In this document: piece by piece, positions 42,299 to 51,077 of the stretch | How the letters are laid out: each line of letters starts with the position of its first letter | Position numbering within the stretch: the first letter of the stretch is position 1 | Assembly (NCBI RefSeq): GCF_020873915.1 | Contig: NZ_JAHWGP010000004.1 | Location: forward strand, 1 to 64,000 | DNA length: 64,000 nucleotides | Direction of reading: 5' to 3' | Source: Streptomyces sp. DH5 | GTDB taxonomy: Bacteria; Actinomycetota; Actinomycetes; Streptomycetales; Streptomycetaceae | The notes under the pieces: model-generated | What the model was told of the DNA's origin: nothing | Databases searched by the model: none | The model's input: only the letters and a program-made list of their open reading frames with translations | Position numbers and translations under genes: made by a program

Positions 42299-42787
42299 CT
42301 AATTCTCCTGAGCCTTGGCCAGGAAGTGCTCCAGGGCCTCCACCACCAGGTTGTGGTCCTCCAGTTGGGGGAGGCCGGAGACCGTCACCGCGCCGATGAC
42401 GCCTGCGCCCTCGACGGTGATGGGGAAGGAACCGCCGTGGGCCGCGTACGTGTCGGGGTCGAGGCGGGAGGAGGCCTCGAAGGTCGTGCCCTTGGCGCGG
42501 TGGCGGGCGCCGACCAGGTAGGAGGCGGAGCCATAGCGCTCGACGACCCGGCGCTTGCGGGCGATCCAGGCGTCGTTGTCGGGGGCGGAGCCCGGCAGGG
42601 CGGCGTGGAAGAGCTGCTGGCCGGCACGGTGGATGTCGATGGCGACGGGGGCCCGGCGCTCGCGTGCCATCTCCACCAGCAGGGAGCCGAGCGCCCAGGC
42701 GTCGTCGTGGGTGAAGCGCGCGAAGACCAGGCGGCGTTCCTGCGCCTCCAGCTCCTCCACGGTCGGGGTCGCGTCGGGGGTCGTCAC
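42299..42787 (-). CDS. UPF0303 (DUF336-like) protein
   Basis: A 162-residue protein of the UPF0303 family, related to the DUF336/HbpS haem-degrading fold. Conserved segments are DDAWALGSLLVEMARERRAPVAIDIHRAGQQLFHAALPGSAPDNDAWIARKRRVVERYGSASYLVG and YAAHGGSFPITVEGAGVIGAVTVSGLPQLEDHNLVVEAL. Biochemical role not established. The GTG start overlaps the stop of the oxidoreductase gene as GTGA, so the two are translated together and presumably regulated by the divergent ROK protein. Confidence 0.88.
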   Translation of the reverse strand: MTTPDATPTVEELEAQERRLVFARFTHDDAWALGSLLVEMARERRAPVAIDIHRAGQQLFHAALPGSAPDNDAWIARKRRVVERYGSASYLVGARHRAKGTTFEASSRLDPDTYAAHGGSFPITVEGAGVIGAVTVSGLPQLEDHNLVVEALEHFLAKAQEN

Positions 42788-43851
42788 AGGGTCACCGTCA
42801 CCTTCTCATTCGCGGAGCGGCGGGCCGCTTCCAGTACGTCCAGGGCGGCCGCCGCCTCCAGCGCGGTCACCGGGTTGGCGCCGCCGGACAGCAGGGCCCG
42901 CGCCACGGCCGCGTAGTAGGCGGGGTAGTCGCCCGGGAGGGTCGGCACGGGGTGCCCGCCGCCGGACACCGGGGACTCGCCGGCGCCGATGCGGCCCCAC
43001 AGCTCCTCCGGCTCCAGGCCCCAGCCGGTGCCGGGGCGCAGGCCGTCGCGCAGGGCGCCCTCCTGCGGGTCGAGGCCGTGCTTGACGTAGCCGGACTTCG
43101 AGCCGAGGACCCGGAAGCGCGGGCCGAGCTGGGCCGTCGTCGCGGAGACGTACAGGTGGGAGCGGACGCCGCTCGCGTGCGTGAGCGCGATGAAGGTGTC
43201 GTCGTCGGTGAGGGCGCCGTCGCGGCGGATGTCCGTCTCGGCGTAGACGGAGGTCACCGGGCCGAAGAGGACCAGCGCCTGGTCGACGACATGGCTGCCG
43301 AGGTCGTAGAGCAGACCTCCGATCTCTGTGGGGTCACCGGACTCCCGCCAGCCGCCCTTGAGCTGCGGGCGCCAGCGCTCGAAACGGGACTCGAAGCGGT
43401 ACACGTCGCCGAGTTCGCCCTCGTCGACCAGCCGGCGCAGGGTGAGGAAGTCGTTGTCCCAGCGGCGGTTCTGGAAGACGGAGAGGAGCAGGCCGCGCTC
43501 CTCGGCGAGCGCCGCCAGGTCGCGCGCCTCGGCCGCCGTGCCGGCGATCGGCTTGTCGACGACGACCGGCAGGCCCGCCTCGAGAGCGGTCCGGGCGAGC
43601 GGGACGTGCGTCCTGTTCGGGGACGCGACGACGATCAGGTCCAGTTCGGCGGCGCGGGCGAACAGCTCGTCCGGGGTCGCGGCGACGCGTGCGTCAGGGA
43701 AGGCGGCGCGTGCCTGCTGCTGCCGCTCGGGGTTCGAGGTGACGACCGTGTCGAGCGCGAGGCCCTCGGTCGCGGCGATCAGCGGGGCGTGGAACACGGA
43801 GCCCGCGAGGCCGTAGCCGACGAGGCCGACGCGGAGGGGAGTGCCAGTCAT
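42784..43851 (-). CDS. Gfo/Idh/MocA family oxidoreductase
   Basis: A 355-residue NAD(P)-dependent sugar or inositol dehydrogenase. The N-terminal Rossmann domain begins RVGLVGYGLAGSVFHAPLI (GxGxxG). The catalytic/NAD region is VVVDKPIAGTAAEARDLAALAEERGLLLSVFQNRRWDNDFLTLRR, with the E-K-P equivalent as DKP. The C-terminal half contains LLYDLGSHVVDQALVLFGPV with the conserved active-site His. The ATG at 43851 is only 7 bp from the operator, which suggests a leaderless or very short-leader mRNA. It forms a coupled pair with UPF0303 and is divergent from the ROK regulator. The sugar is not known. Confidence 0.92.
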   Translation of the reverse strand: MTGTPLRVGLVGYGLAGSVFHAPLIAATEGLALDTVVTSNPERQQQARAAFPDARVAATPDELFARAAELDLIVVASPNRTHVPLARTALEAGLPVVVDKPIAGTAAEARDLAALAEERGLLLSVFQNRRWDNDFLTLRRLVDEGELGDVYRFESRFERWRPQLKGGWRESGDPTEIGGLLYDLGSHVVDQALVLFGPVTSVYAETDIRRDGALTDDDTFIALTHASGVRSHLYVSATTAQLGPRFRVLGSKSGYVKHGLDPQEGALRDGLRPGTGWGLEPEELWGRIGAGESPVSGGGHPVPTLPGDYPAYYAAVARALLSGGANPVTALEAAAALDVLEAARRSANEKVTVTL

Positions 43852-43858
43852 GGACGCT

Positions 43859-43883
43859 ACTTTCGCAACGCTGTTGCCAAAGT
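43859..43883. promoter_or_regulatory. ROK-type operator in the divergent region
   Basis: An 11-bp imperfect inverted repeat with a 3-bp centre: ACTTTCGCAAC, GCT, GTTGCCAAAGT, matching at 10 of 11 positions. It lies 7 bp from the oxidoreductase start codon and 24 bp from the ROK gene. This A/T-containing dyad fits operators of ROK/NagC-type repressors. Confidence 0.7.
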
Positions 43884-43907
43884 GCAAGCGGTGGGGAGAA
43901 TGGGCGG

Positions 43908-45026
43908 GTGAAGAGGACGAACGAGGACGGCGGCGGGGGGCAGCTGGGAGCGAACCTGCTCGCCCTGCGCAGCCACAACACCGCACTCGTGCTGGACCTG
44001 CTGCGGACCGCAGGAGCGGCCGGCATCAGCCGGCTGGAGCTCGCCGAGCGGACGGGGCTCACCCCGCAGGCCGTCAGCAAGATCACGGCCCGGCTGCGGG
44101 AGGAAGGCCTCGTGGCGGACGCGGGGCGCCGGGCGTCCACGGGCGGCAAGCCGCGCACGGTGCTGCGCCTGGTGCCGCAGGCGGGACACGCGGTGGGCGT
44201 GCACCTGGACCGGGACGAGACGCGGGCGGTGCTGGTCGACCTCGACGGGGCGGTGGTGGCCCGGCGGAGGGCGCCGCTGGACCTGGGGGCGGGGGCGGAG
44301 GCGGTACTGGCCGGGGTGGCCGGCGTGGTGGAGGCGCTGAGCGCGGAGGGGGCCGGGGGACGGTCGCTGCTGGGGGCCGGGGTCGCGCTGCCCGGGCCGC
44401 TGGACCACCGGCGGGGTGTGCTGCACCGGGTGACGGGCTTCCCCGAGTGGGACGGCTTCCCGCTGCGGGACGCGCTGGCGGAACGGCTGGGGGTGCCGGT
44501 GGTCGTCGACAAGGACACCAACGCGGCGGCGCTGGGCCTGGCGGTGGCCGGCGAGGGCGGCTCCTTCGCCTACCTGCACCTCGGTACGGGGCTGGGGGCG
44601 GGCCTGGTGATCGGAGGGAGCGTGCACCGGGGGCCGCGGACGGCGGCGGGGGAGTTCGGGCACCAGGTGGTGCAGCTCGACGGGCCGCCGTGCGGCTGCG
44701 GCGACCGGGGGTGCGTGGAGGCGCTCTGCCTGGGCGCGGTGGCGCGCGGTGAGGTGGGCGAGGCGGCGCGCGTGCTGGGAGCGGGGGCGGCGAACCTCGT
44801 GGGGCTGCTCGACATCGACCGGGTCCTGCTGGGCGGGCGCACGGTGGAGGCGGACGGGGAGGCGTTCGTGCGGGGCGTGCGCGCCGTGCTGGACGCTCGC
44901 GCGCGGCGGACGGGCGACACGGCGGTGCCGGTGCCGGTGCGGCTCGCGGGCGGGGGCGCCTTCGGGGTGGCGGAGGGGGCGGCGCAGCTGGTGCTGGCGC
45001 CGGTGTTCGGGCGGGGGGACGCGTAA
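43908..45026 (+). CDS. ROK family transcriptional repressor
   Basis: A 372-residue ROK regulator. The N-terminal winged helix (about 15-75: LLRTAGAAGISRLELAERTGLTPQAVSKITARLREEGLVADAG) binds DNA. The ROK sugar-binding/kinase-like domain includes GVALPGPLDHRRGVLHRVTGFPEWDGFPL, DKDTNAAALGLA and a zinc motif GPPCGCGDRGCVEAL. The kinase-like segment LHLGTGLGAGLVIGG is retained. It probably represses the divergent oxidoreductase/UPF0303 unit and itself through the dyad at 43859-43883, released by a sugar. Confidence 0.93.
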   Translation: MKRTNEDGGGGQLGANLLALRSHNTALVLDLLRTAGAAGISRLELAERTGLTPQAVSKITARLREEGLVADAGRRASTGGKPRTVLRLVPQAGHAVGVHLDRDETRAVLVDLDGAVVARRRAPLDLGAGAEAVLAGVAGVVEALSAEGAGGRSLLGAGVALPGPLDHRRGVLHRVTGFPEWDGFPLRDALAERLGVPVVVDKDTNAAALGLAVAGEGGSFAYLHLGTGLGAGLVIGGSVHRGPRTAAGEFGHQVVQLDGPPCGCGDRGCVEALCLGAVARGEVGEAARVLGAGAANLVGLLDIDRVLLGGRTVEADGEAFVRGVRAVLDARARRTGDTAVPVPVRLAGGGAFGVAEGAAQLVLAPVFGRGDA

Positions 45027-45136
45027 AGCCTGCGGCTGCGGGTGGGGTGCGGCACGGCTCCGCGTCACGCAGTCCGCACGGGCGCTGCCGCAACGGACCG
45101 CCGGACAGGTCTGCGAGCCCAAGGTGACCTTCTGTC

Positions 45137-45553
45137 ATGCTCCTCGCCATGTCCGCACGAAGACGAAGACTGCCCCGGCACCGTGCCTGGCCCCTGACCA
45201 CCACCGACATCGAGGAGTGTCTCGGCCCTCACATGGGCCGCGTCACGGACCTGCGGTTCCTCACGGGGCACGACAGCGGGACCGTCGTCCTGGGCGCGGC
45301 ATGGGTCGCCCCGGTCTCCCGCAACTACGGCCGCGGCACGCACCCGGACATGGTCGGCTTCCGCATCGACGTCCACCCGGTCGGCGCCACCGAACGTGCC
45401 GCCACGCGCGCCGTCCTCCGGGCGCGGGCCCTCCCGCAACTCCACGCATGGGTCACGCGGGCGCTCGCCGCCGACGAGACCTGGCAGTTGACGGACCACC
45501 AGCACTACTGGCGGCTCACCGACGGCCGCCTCACCCACCGCGACGAAGCGTGA
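45137..45553 (+). CDS. Hypothetical protein (138 aa)
   Basis: A soluble 138-residue protein that I do not assign to a family. It contains TTTDIEECLGPHMGRVTDLRFLTGHDSGTVVLGAAWV and FRIDVHPVGATERAATRAVLRARALPQLHAWVTRAL, ending in a basic acidic mix. The composition and codon bias look coding. The ATG at 45137 follows an AAGGTGA site; ATG 45149 is an alternative. It is convergent with the response regulator. Confidence 0.6.
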   Translation: MLLAMSARRRRLPRHRAWPLTTTDIEECLGPHMGRVTDLRFLTGHDSGTVVLGAAWVAPVSRNYGRGTHPDMVGFRIDVHPVGATERAATRAVLRARALPQLHAWVTRALAADETWQLTDHQHYWRLTDGRLTHRDEA

Positions 45554-45582
45554 GGTGCGGACCGGACCTGACCGGGCACCTC
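45552..45582. terminator. Hairpin between convergent genes
   Basis: GAGGTGC (45552-45558) pairs with GCACCTC (45576-45582), with further CGG/CCG pairing inside. It bridges the ends of the hypothetical gene and the response regulator. Confidence 0.55.
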
Positions 45583-46258
45583 AGCCCGGGGTGTGGTCGC
45601 CGACGCTGATCAGGCCCGTCTCGTAGGCGACGATGACGGCCTGGACGCGGTCGCGGAGGCCGAGCTTGGACAGGATGCGGGCGACATGCGTCTTGACGGT
45701 CGTCTCGGCGAGGTGGAGGCGGGCGGCCAGTTCGGCGTTGCTCAGACCCCGTGCCAGCAGGCCGAGGACCTCCGCCTCGCGCGGGGTCAGGGAGGCGAGG
45801 TCGCGGTGGAGGGAGCCGGTGTCGCTCCCGCGCCGGGTGAACCGCTGCACGAGGCGGCGGGTGATGGCGGGCGCGAGGAGGGCGTCGCCGGTGCGCACCG
45901 TGCGGACGGCCGCGGTCAGGTGCTCGGGGGTGACGTCCTTCAGGAGGAAGCCGCTGGCACCGGCGGACAGCGCCGCGTAGACGTACTGATCGAGGTCGAA
46001 GGTGGTCAGGATGACGACGCGGGGCGGGTCGGTGGCGTCGGTGAGGATGCGGCGGGTGGCCTCCAGGCCGTCCATCCCGGGCATCCGCACGTCCATCAGG
46101 ACCACGTCGGGACGCGTGCGGCGGACCGCGTCGACCGCCTCGGCCCCGTTGGTCGCCTCCGCGACGACCTCGATGCCGTCGGCGCCGAGGATCAGCCGGA
46201 ATCCGGTACGGACCAGGGTCTGGTCGTCGGCGAGGAGCACCCGCAGCGGCTCGGTCAC
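45581..46258 (-). CDS. NarL/LuxR-type response regulator
   Basis: A 225-residue two-component response regulator. The receiver domain (about 1-120) has the phospho-acceptor Asp in DVVLMDVRMPGMDG, acidic residues in LLADDQTLVR and the Lys in GFLLKDVTPEH. The DNA-binding domain (about 155-215) is LTPREAEVLGLLARGLSNAELAARLHLAETTVKTHVARILSKLGLRDRVQAV. Its GTG start overlaps the sensor kinase stop, so both are co-expressed. The divergent ABC exporter operon is the likely target. Confidence 0.95.
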   Translation of the reverse strand: MTEPLRVLLADDQTLVRTGFRLILGADGIEVVAEATNGAEAVDAVRRTRPDVVLMDVRMPGMDGLEATRRILTDATDPPRVVILTTFDLDQYVYAALSAGASGFLLKDVTPEHLTAAVRTVRTGDALLAPAITRRLVQRFTRRGSDTGSLHRDLASLTPREAEVLGLLARGLSNAELAARLHLAETTVKTHVARILSKLGLRDRVQAVIVAYETGLISVGDHTPG

Positions 46259-47562
46259 GGTGTCTCCAAGGGGATCAGGGCCTCCACACGGTAGCCGCCG
46301 GTCAGGCGCGGGCAGGCGGTCAGGGTCCCGTCGTAGACGGCGAGGCGTTCGCGCAGGCCGATCAGCCCTCTGCCGCTTCCGGGGCCGGCGCCCGGCCGCC
46401 CGCCGGTGTCGGTGACCTCCACGCGCAGCCACTCTGGGCCGTACTCGACGGTCACGGCGGCGGTGGCGCCGGACGCGTGCTTCACCGTGTTGGTCAGTGC
46501 CTCCTGCACCACGCGGTAGGCGGCGAGTTCGAGGCCCGGCGGGAGCGGGCGGGGCGGTCCGGCCACCGTCAGGCCGACGGGCAGCCCGGCGTCCCGGACC
46601 CGTCCCACCAGCGTCTCCAACTGGTCCAGGCCGGGCTGCGGGGCGAGGTCCGCCGCGGGGGACAGGCCGTCCGCCCCCCGGCCCGACTCCTCCCCCTCGT
46701 CGGCCATGGTGAGCAGGCCCATGACGTGGCGCAACTCGGTCATGGCCGCCCGTCCGCCCGCCTCGACCGCCAGCAGCGCCTCACCGGCCAGCGCGGGGGA
46801 GGTCTCCATGATCTTGCGGGCGGCACCCGCCTGGATGATCATCACGCTGACGTTGTGCGTGACGACGTCGTGCAGTTCGCGGGCGATCCTGGCCCGCTCG
46901 TGCTCGACGGCCCGGCGCAGCGCCTCGGCCTGTTCGCGTTCCAGCGCCGAGAGCCGGGCGCGGCCCTCGTCGCTGCGGAGCTTCCACGTCCGCAGGCCGA
47001 CGGCGGCCACGGCCATCGGGGCCAGGATCAACAGGGCGATGTACTGGTTGGGGACGATCGGTGTCAACGAGTTCCCCGCGGTGCCGACCAGGAGGACCGA
47101 CACCGGCAGCGCCGCCAGGGTCGCCACCCGGTACGGGCTGTACACGGCGGCACTGTAGACGGCGATGACGAACGCGTAGAAGGTCAGCCGCAGCACGCTC
47201 TGCGGGGTCGCCAGGGTCGCGGCCGTCACCACGCAGAGCACGGCGAGCGGGTAACGCCGGCGCAGCGCCAGGGCGGCCGAGGCGATCGACGCGAGCGTCA
47301 CCATGAGCGCCAGGCCGGCCGGCCCGGACGGGCGCGGTACGAGGACCTCCACACCGGGGGCGACCACCCGCACCACCACGTTGTCGACGTTGTCGATGCC
47401 GTAGTAGACGGTGGCGGTGCCCAGGGCCAGCGCCACCGTCGCGTCGAACAGCCGCGCGTGCCGGCCGGGCCGCGGCGGGGGGCCACTCGGCCGCCCGAAG
47501 CCGCGGACCGCCCGGCGGGCGGCTTCCCCCAACCGCTCCGGCGTCGTACGTCCGTCCGTCAC
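46255..47562 (-). CDS. Sensor histidine kinase (NarL-partner type)
   Basis: A 435-residue membrane kinase. About five hydrophobic segments lie between residues 40 and 195, with little extracytoplasmic loop, as in intramembrane-sensing kinases. A HisKA_3 dimerisation domain follows (ERARIARELHDVVTHNVSVMIIQAGAARK, phospho-His in ELHD). The HATPase_c domain has ALTNTVKHASGA (N box) and DTGGRPGAGPGSGRGLIGLRERL (G boxes). The signal is unknown. Orientation opposite to an FtsX-type ABC exporter suggests detection of a membrane-active compound such as a peptide antibiotic. Confidence 0.93.
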   Translation of the reverse strand: MTDGRTTPERLGEAARRAVRGFGRPSGPPPRPGRHARLFDATVALALGTATVYYGIDNVDNVVVRVVAPGVEVLVPRPSGPAGLALMVTLASIASAALALRRRYPLAVLCVVTAATLATPQSVLRLTFYAFVIAVYSAAVYSPYRVATLAALPVSVLLVGTAGNSLTPIVPNQYIALLILAPMAVAAVGLRTWKLRSDEGRARLSALEREQAEALRRAVEHERARIARELHDVVTHNVSVMIIQAGAARKIMETSPALAGEALLAVEAGGRAAMTELRHVMGLLTMADEGEESGRGADGLSPAADLAPQPGLDQLETLVGRVRDAGLPVGLTVAGPPRPLPPGLELAAYRVVQEALTNTVKHASGATAAVTVEYGPEWLRVEVTDTGGRPGAGPGSGRGLIGLRERLAVYDGTLTACPRLTGGYRVEALIPLETP

Positions 47563-47774
47563 CCGTTCATTGTCGAGGTCGCGCGGAGCCGCCGGATCCG
47601 TCCAGGCGGTCGTTCCCGCCGCCCCGCCTACACCACCCGCCTACATCTCAGGGATGACGATTCCGGTGCTCCTCCCGGCGCGGTAGCGCGAAGCGTCCGG
47701 GCGGCCGACGCGCGCGGCCGGGCCCCGTCCCTAGCGTTCCCGGGGTCGACCGCCCCCGGCCCGAGGAGCCCGTG

Positions 47775-48497
47775 ATGCCCACGCCCGTCATCGAACTGAG
47801 CGGGGTGAGCCGCCGCTACGACGACGGCCCGCCCGCCCTGCACGAGGTGTCGCTGACCGTGCGGCCCGGTGAGGCCGTCGCGATCGTGGGCCCCTCAGGC
47901 AGCGGCAAGTCCACCCTGCTCAACCTGATCGCGGGCCTGGACCGGCCCGACGCGGGGACCGTCACCGTGGACGGGGTGCGGGTGGACCGGCTGGGCGAAG
48001 CGGGCTCCGCGCTCTACCGGCGGTCGAGGATCGGCATGGTCTTCCAGTTCTTCAACCTGCTCGACGACCTCACCGTCGGCGACAACGTCGCCCTGCCCGC
48101 ACGCCTCGCGGGAGTGTCCCGCCGCGAGGCGGACCGCCGCGCGGCGCACCTGCTGGAACTGCTGGGCATCGCCCGCCACGCCCGTGCCCATCCGGCACGG
48201 CTCTCCGGCGGCGAGCGGCAACGCGTCGCGGTGGCCCGGGCGTTGATGAACCGGCCCGCGCTGCTCCTGGCCGACGAGCCGACCGGGGCCCTGGACACGG
48301 CCGCCGGAGGGGACGTCGGCAGACTGCTCGCCGACCTCAACGCCGAGGGCCAGACCGTCGTCGTGGTCACCCACGACATGGCCCTGGCCCGGTCCTGCAC
48401 CCACCGCACGGTCCGCATCGCCGACGGCCGGATCACCGAGGACGCGCCCTCGGACGCCGCCGCCCCGGAGGCCGCCGCCCCGGAGGCCGTCCGATGA
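47775..48497 (+). CDS. ABC transporter ATP-binding protein (MacB/LolD type)
   Basis: A 240-residue ATPase subunit. Walker A is GPSGSGKST, the Q loop is in MVFQFFNLLDDLTVGDNVALP, the signature is LSGGERQRVAVARAL, Walker B is ALLLADEPTGALD and the switch His is in VVTHDMALA. The NLLDDLT and ADEPTGALD variants point to the MacB/LolD/BceA subfamily that works with FtsX-type permeases. ATG 47775 has a GAGGAG site; GTG 47772 is the alternative. Its end overlaps the permease start. The Ala/Pro-rich C-terminus contains a short PEAAA duplication. Confidence 0.95.
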   Translation: MPTPVIELSGVSRRYDDGPPALHEVSLTVRPGEAVAIVGPSGSGKSTLLNLIAGLDRPDAGTVTVDGVRVDRLGEAGSALYRRSRIGMVFQFFNLLDDLTVGDNVALPARLAGVSRREADRRAAHLLELLGIARHARAHPARLSGGERQRVAVARALMNRPALLLADEPTGALDTAAGGDVGRLLADLNAEGQTVVVVTHDMALARSCTHRTVRIADGRITEDAPSDAAAPEAAAPEAVR

Positions 48498-50947
48498 GCA
48501 CGCTCGGCACGGTGGTGCGCTCGGGAGTGGGACGACGCCGGGTGCAGACGCTGGTGATCGGGCTCGCCACGATGATGGCGGTGGCCGCCTCCGTCCTCGG
48601 CGCCTCCCTGCTCGCCGTGTCCGGCGCCCCCTTCGACGACGCCTTCGCCCGGCAGCACGGCGCGCACCTGTCCGTGCGGTTCGACGCGGACGCCGTCGAC
48701 GCCGGGCACCTGTCGAGGTCCGGGGAGACCGCGGGGGTGAGCGGCGCGGCCGGGCCCTTCCGCACGGCGACCGTCACCCCGCGCCCGGACGGGCCCAACC
48801 CCGGCTGGCCGGTGACCGTGGCCGGCCGGGGCGACGCCGGCCGGGACGTCGACCAGGTGGCCGTGCTGGACGGGCGGTGGGCCGCACGCCCGGGCGAGAT
48901 CGTGCTCTCCGCCGACTCCTCACTCGTCCCGGTGATCGGTACGACGATCACCTTCGACGGCCTGCCCGGCGGTCCGGCACTGACGGTGGTCGGCGTGGCC
49001 CGCTCGGTCACGCGGACCGCCGACGCCTGGGTGGTGCCGGCCCAGATGCCCGCCCTCACCGCGCCCGGCGGCGGCGGGTACCAGATGCTCTACCGCTTCA
49101 CCGAGGCGCGCACCGAGGCGCAGATCACCGCGGGCAGCGAGGCCGTGACGGCCTCCCTGCCGCCGGGAGCGGCCGCCGGCGAACAGTCGTGGCTCACCGT
49201 CCGGGAGGGCGCCGAGCGCGACACCGCCCTCTACGTGCCGTTCCTCGCAGCCTTCGGCACGCTCGGACTGGTGATGTCGGTGATCGTCGTCGGCAGCGTC
49301 GTCGCCTCCGCCGTGGGTGCCGGGACGCGCCGGATCGGCATCCTCAAAGCCGTCGGTTTCACCCCCGCGCAGGTCGTGCGGGCCTACGTGGTGCAGGCGC
49401 TCGTCCCGGCCTGCGCCGGCACCGCCCTCGGTGTCCTCGCCGGCCACCTGCTCGCCCTTCCCGTACTGGCCGAGGCCGCAGAGGTGTACGGCACCTCGTC
49501 CCTGGCCGTCGACCCGTGGGTCGACCTGACGGTCGTCACCGGGATGCTCGGCCTGGTGGCGGCGACCGCGTGGGCCGGTGCCTGGCGGGCCGGCCGACTG
49601 CGTACGGTCGACGCGCTCGCCGTCGGGCGGACCGCCGCGGCGGGGCGCGGACGGCGGGCGGCCCGCCTGGCCGGACGGCTGCCGCTGCCCCGGCCGGTCG
49701 CCCTGGGGCTGGCCCGGCCCTTCGCACGGCCCGCCCGCGCCCTCGCCATGGGCACCGCCGTCCTGTTCGGCGCCGCCGCCGTCACGTTCTCCGTGGGGAT
49801 GGGCGCCTCGCTGGGCGAGGTCACCGAGGCCAGGGCCCACGCCGCCGCCGATGTCGTGGTGCCCCCGCCGCCACCCGACTTCGCCCCTCACGACCCCGCC
49901 TCCCCGCAGCGGTCCGGGGAGGCACCTCACGACCCCGCCTCCCCGCAGCGGTCCGAGAAGCCTCCCGGGGCCGACCCCGTCGCGGTCGCCGCCGCCATCG
50001 ACGCCGCCACCGGGACGGAGAAGCACTACAGCGCCACGACGGTACGGGCGACCGTGTCCGGCTCGACCGGCACCGTCGCCGTCGTCGCCTTCACCGGTGA
50101 CGCCTCCTGGGGCGGCTACACCATGGTGTCCGGCCGATGGGTGCACGAGCCCGGCGAGGCCGTGGTCCCCACCCCCTTCCTGACGGCCACCGGCACCCGC
50201 GTCGGCGACACCGTCACCCTGGACGGACTGGACGGACTGGACGGACTGGACGGACTGGACGGACTGGACGGACCGGCCGAACCGGCCGAACCGGTCGCGG
50301 TCCGGATCGTCGGTGAGGTCCTGGACCCCCGCGACGACGGCATGCAGGTCTTCACCGACGCCGCCACCCTCGGTGCCGCGCGGCCCGACCCCACCGAGAC
50401 GAGCCACCACATCGCCGTCACGCCCGGAACCGACGTCTCCCGCTACGTCGACGCGCTGAACGAGGAACTGGCCCCGCTGGGAGCCACCGCACGGACCGGC
50501 GGGATCGGCAACGGCGGCGACATGGCCGTCACCCTCAACGCGCTGTCCGCGATCCTGACGCTGCTGCTCGTCGCCGTCGCCGCGCTCGGGGTGCTGGGCG
50601 GTGTGCTCCTCGACACCCGGGAGCGGGTGCGGGAGACGGGCGTCCACAAGGCGCTCGGCATGACGCCCCGGCAGACCGTCGCGATGGTCCTCACCCCGGT
50701 CGTCGCGACCGGGCTGGTCGCGGGTGCGCTGGGGGTGCCGCTCGGTGTGGCCCTGCACGGCGTCGTCATTCCCGCGATGGGGGAGAGCGTCGGGCTGCGG
50801 CTGCCCGGGTCCGTCGTCGCCGTGTACGGCGGGCCGCTGCTGCTCGCGCTGGTACTGGGAGGTCCGGTCATCGCCGTGCTGGGAGCGTCGTCACCCGCCG
50901 GCCGGGCCGCCGGAGGGCGGACGGCGGCGGCCCTGCGGGCCGAGTAG
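48494..50947 (+). CDS. FtsX-type ABC transporter permease
   Basis: An 817-residue permease of the FtsX/MacB class. It has an N-terminal helix (VIGLATMMAVAASVLGASLLAV) and a large extracytoplasmic domain. An FtsX core follows (LGLVMSVIVVGSVVASAVGAGTRRIGILKAVGFTPAQVVRAYVVQALVP), then a second extracytoplasmic domain and a second FtsX core (LLLVAVAALGVLGGVLLDTRERVRETGVHKALGMTPRQTVAMVLTPVVATGLVAGALG). The second extracytoplasmic domain contains a duplicated APHDPASPQRS block (about residue 460) and six LDG repeats (about 576-593). It works with the upstream ATPase to expel or sense a compound, probably controlled by the divergent two-component system. Confidence 0.92.
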   Translation: MSTLGTVVRSGVGRRRVQTLVIGLATMMAVAASVLGASLLAVSGAPFDDAFARQHGAHLSVRFDADAVDAGHLSRSGETAGVSGAAGPFRTATVTPRPDGPNPGWPVTVAGRGDAGRDVDQVAVLDGRWAARPGEIVLSADSSLVPVIGTTITFDGLPGGPALTVVGVARSVTRTADAWVVPAQMPALTAPGGGGYQMLYRFTEARTEAQITAGSEAVTASLPPGAAAGEQSWLTVREGAERDTALYVPFLAAFGTLGLVMSVIVVGSVVASAVGAGTRRIGILKAVGFTPAQVVRAYVVQALVPACAGTALGVLAGHLLALPVLAEAAEVYGTSSLAVDPWVDLTVVTGMLGLVAATAWAGAWRAGRLRTVDALAVGRTAAAGRGRRAARLAGRLPLPRPVALGLARPFARPARALAMGTAVLFGAAAVTFSVGMGASLGEVTEARAHAAADVVVPPPPPDFAPHDPASPQRSGEAPHDPASPQRSEKPPGADPVAVAAAIDAATGTEKHYSATTVRATVSGSTGTVAVVAFTGDASWGGYTMVSGRWVHEPGEAVVPTPFLTATGTRVGDTVTLDGLDGLDGLDGLDGLDGPAEPAEPVAVRIVGEVLDPRDDGMQVFTDAATLGAARPDPTETSHHIAVTPGTDVSRYVDALNEELAPLGATARTGGIGNGGDMAVTLNALSAILTLLLVAVAALGVLGGVLLDTRERVRETGVHKALGMTPRQTVAMVLTPVVATGLVAGALGVPLGVALHGVVIPAMGESVGLRLPGSVVAVYGGPLLLALVLGGPVIAVLGASSPAGRAAGGRTAAALRAE
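50219..50272 (+). repeat. Six-copy 9-bp tandem repeat in the permease gene
   Basis: CTGGACGGA is repeated six times in frame, encoding (LDG)6 in the second extracytoplasmic region of the permease. Such a run can change copy number by slippage without breaking the frame. Confidence 0.85.
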
Positions 50948-51077
50948 ACGCAGATGGCGAAGGTCGCCCTCGGAGAGCGAGGGGCCCCTTGGTGAGAGCA
51001 GAGCGACGAGAAGTCATCTCGTGGTCCTGAGAGTTCAGCGCGACCCCTTGTCGGTGCCGTCCGCGATGATCGGACGC

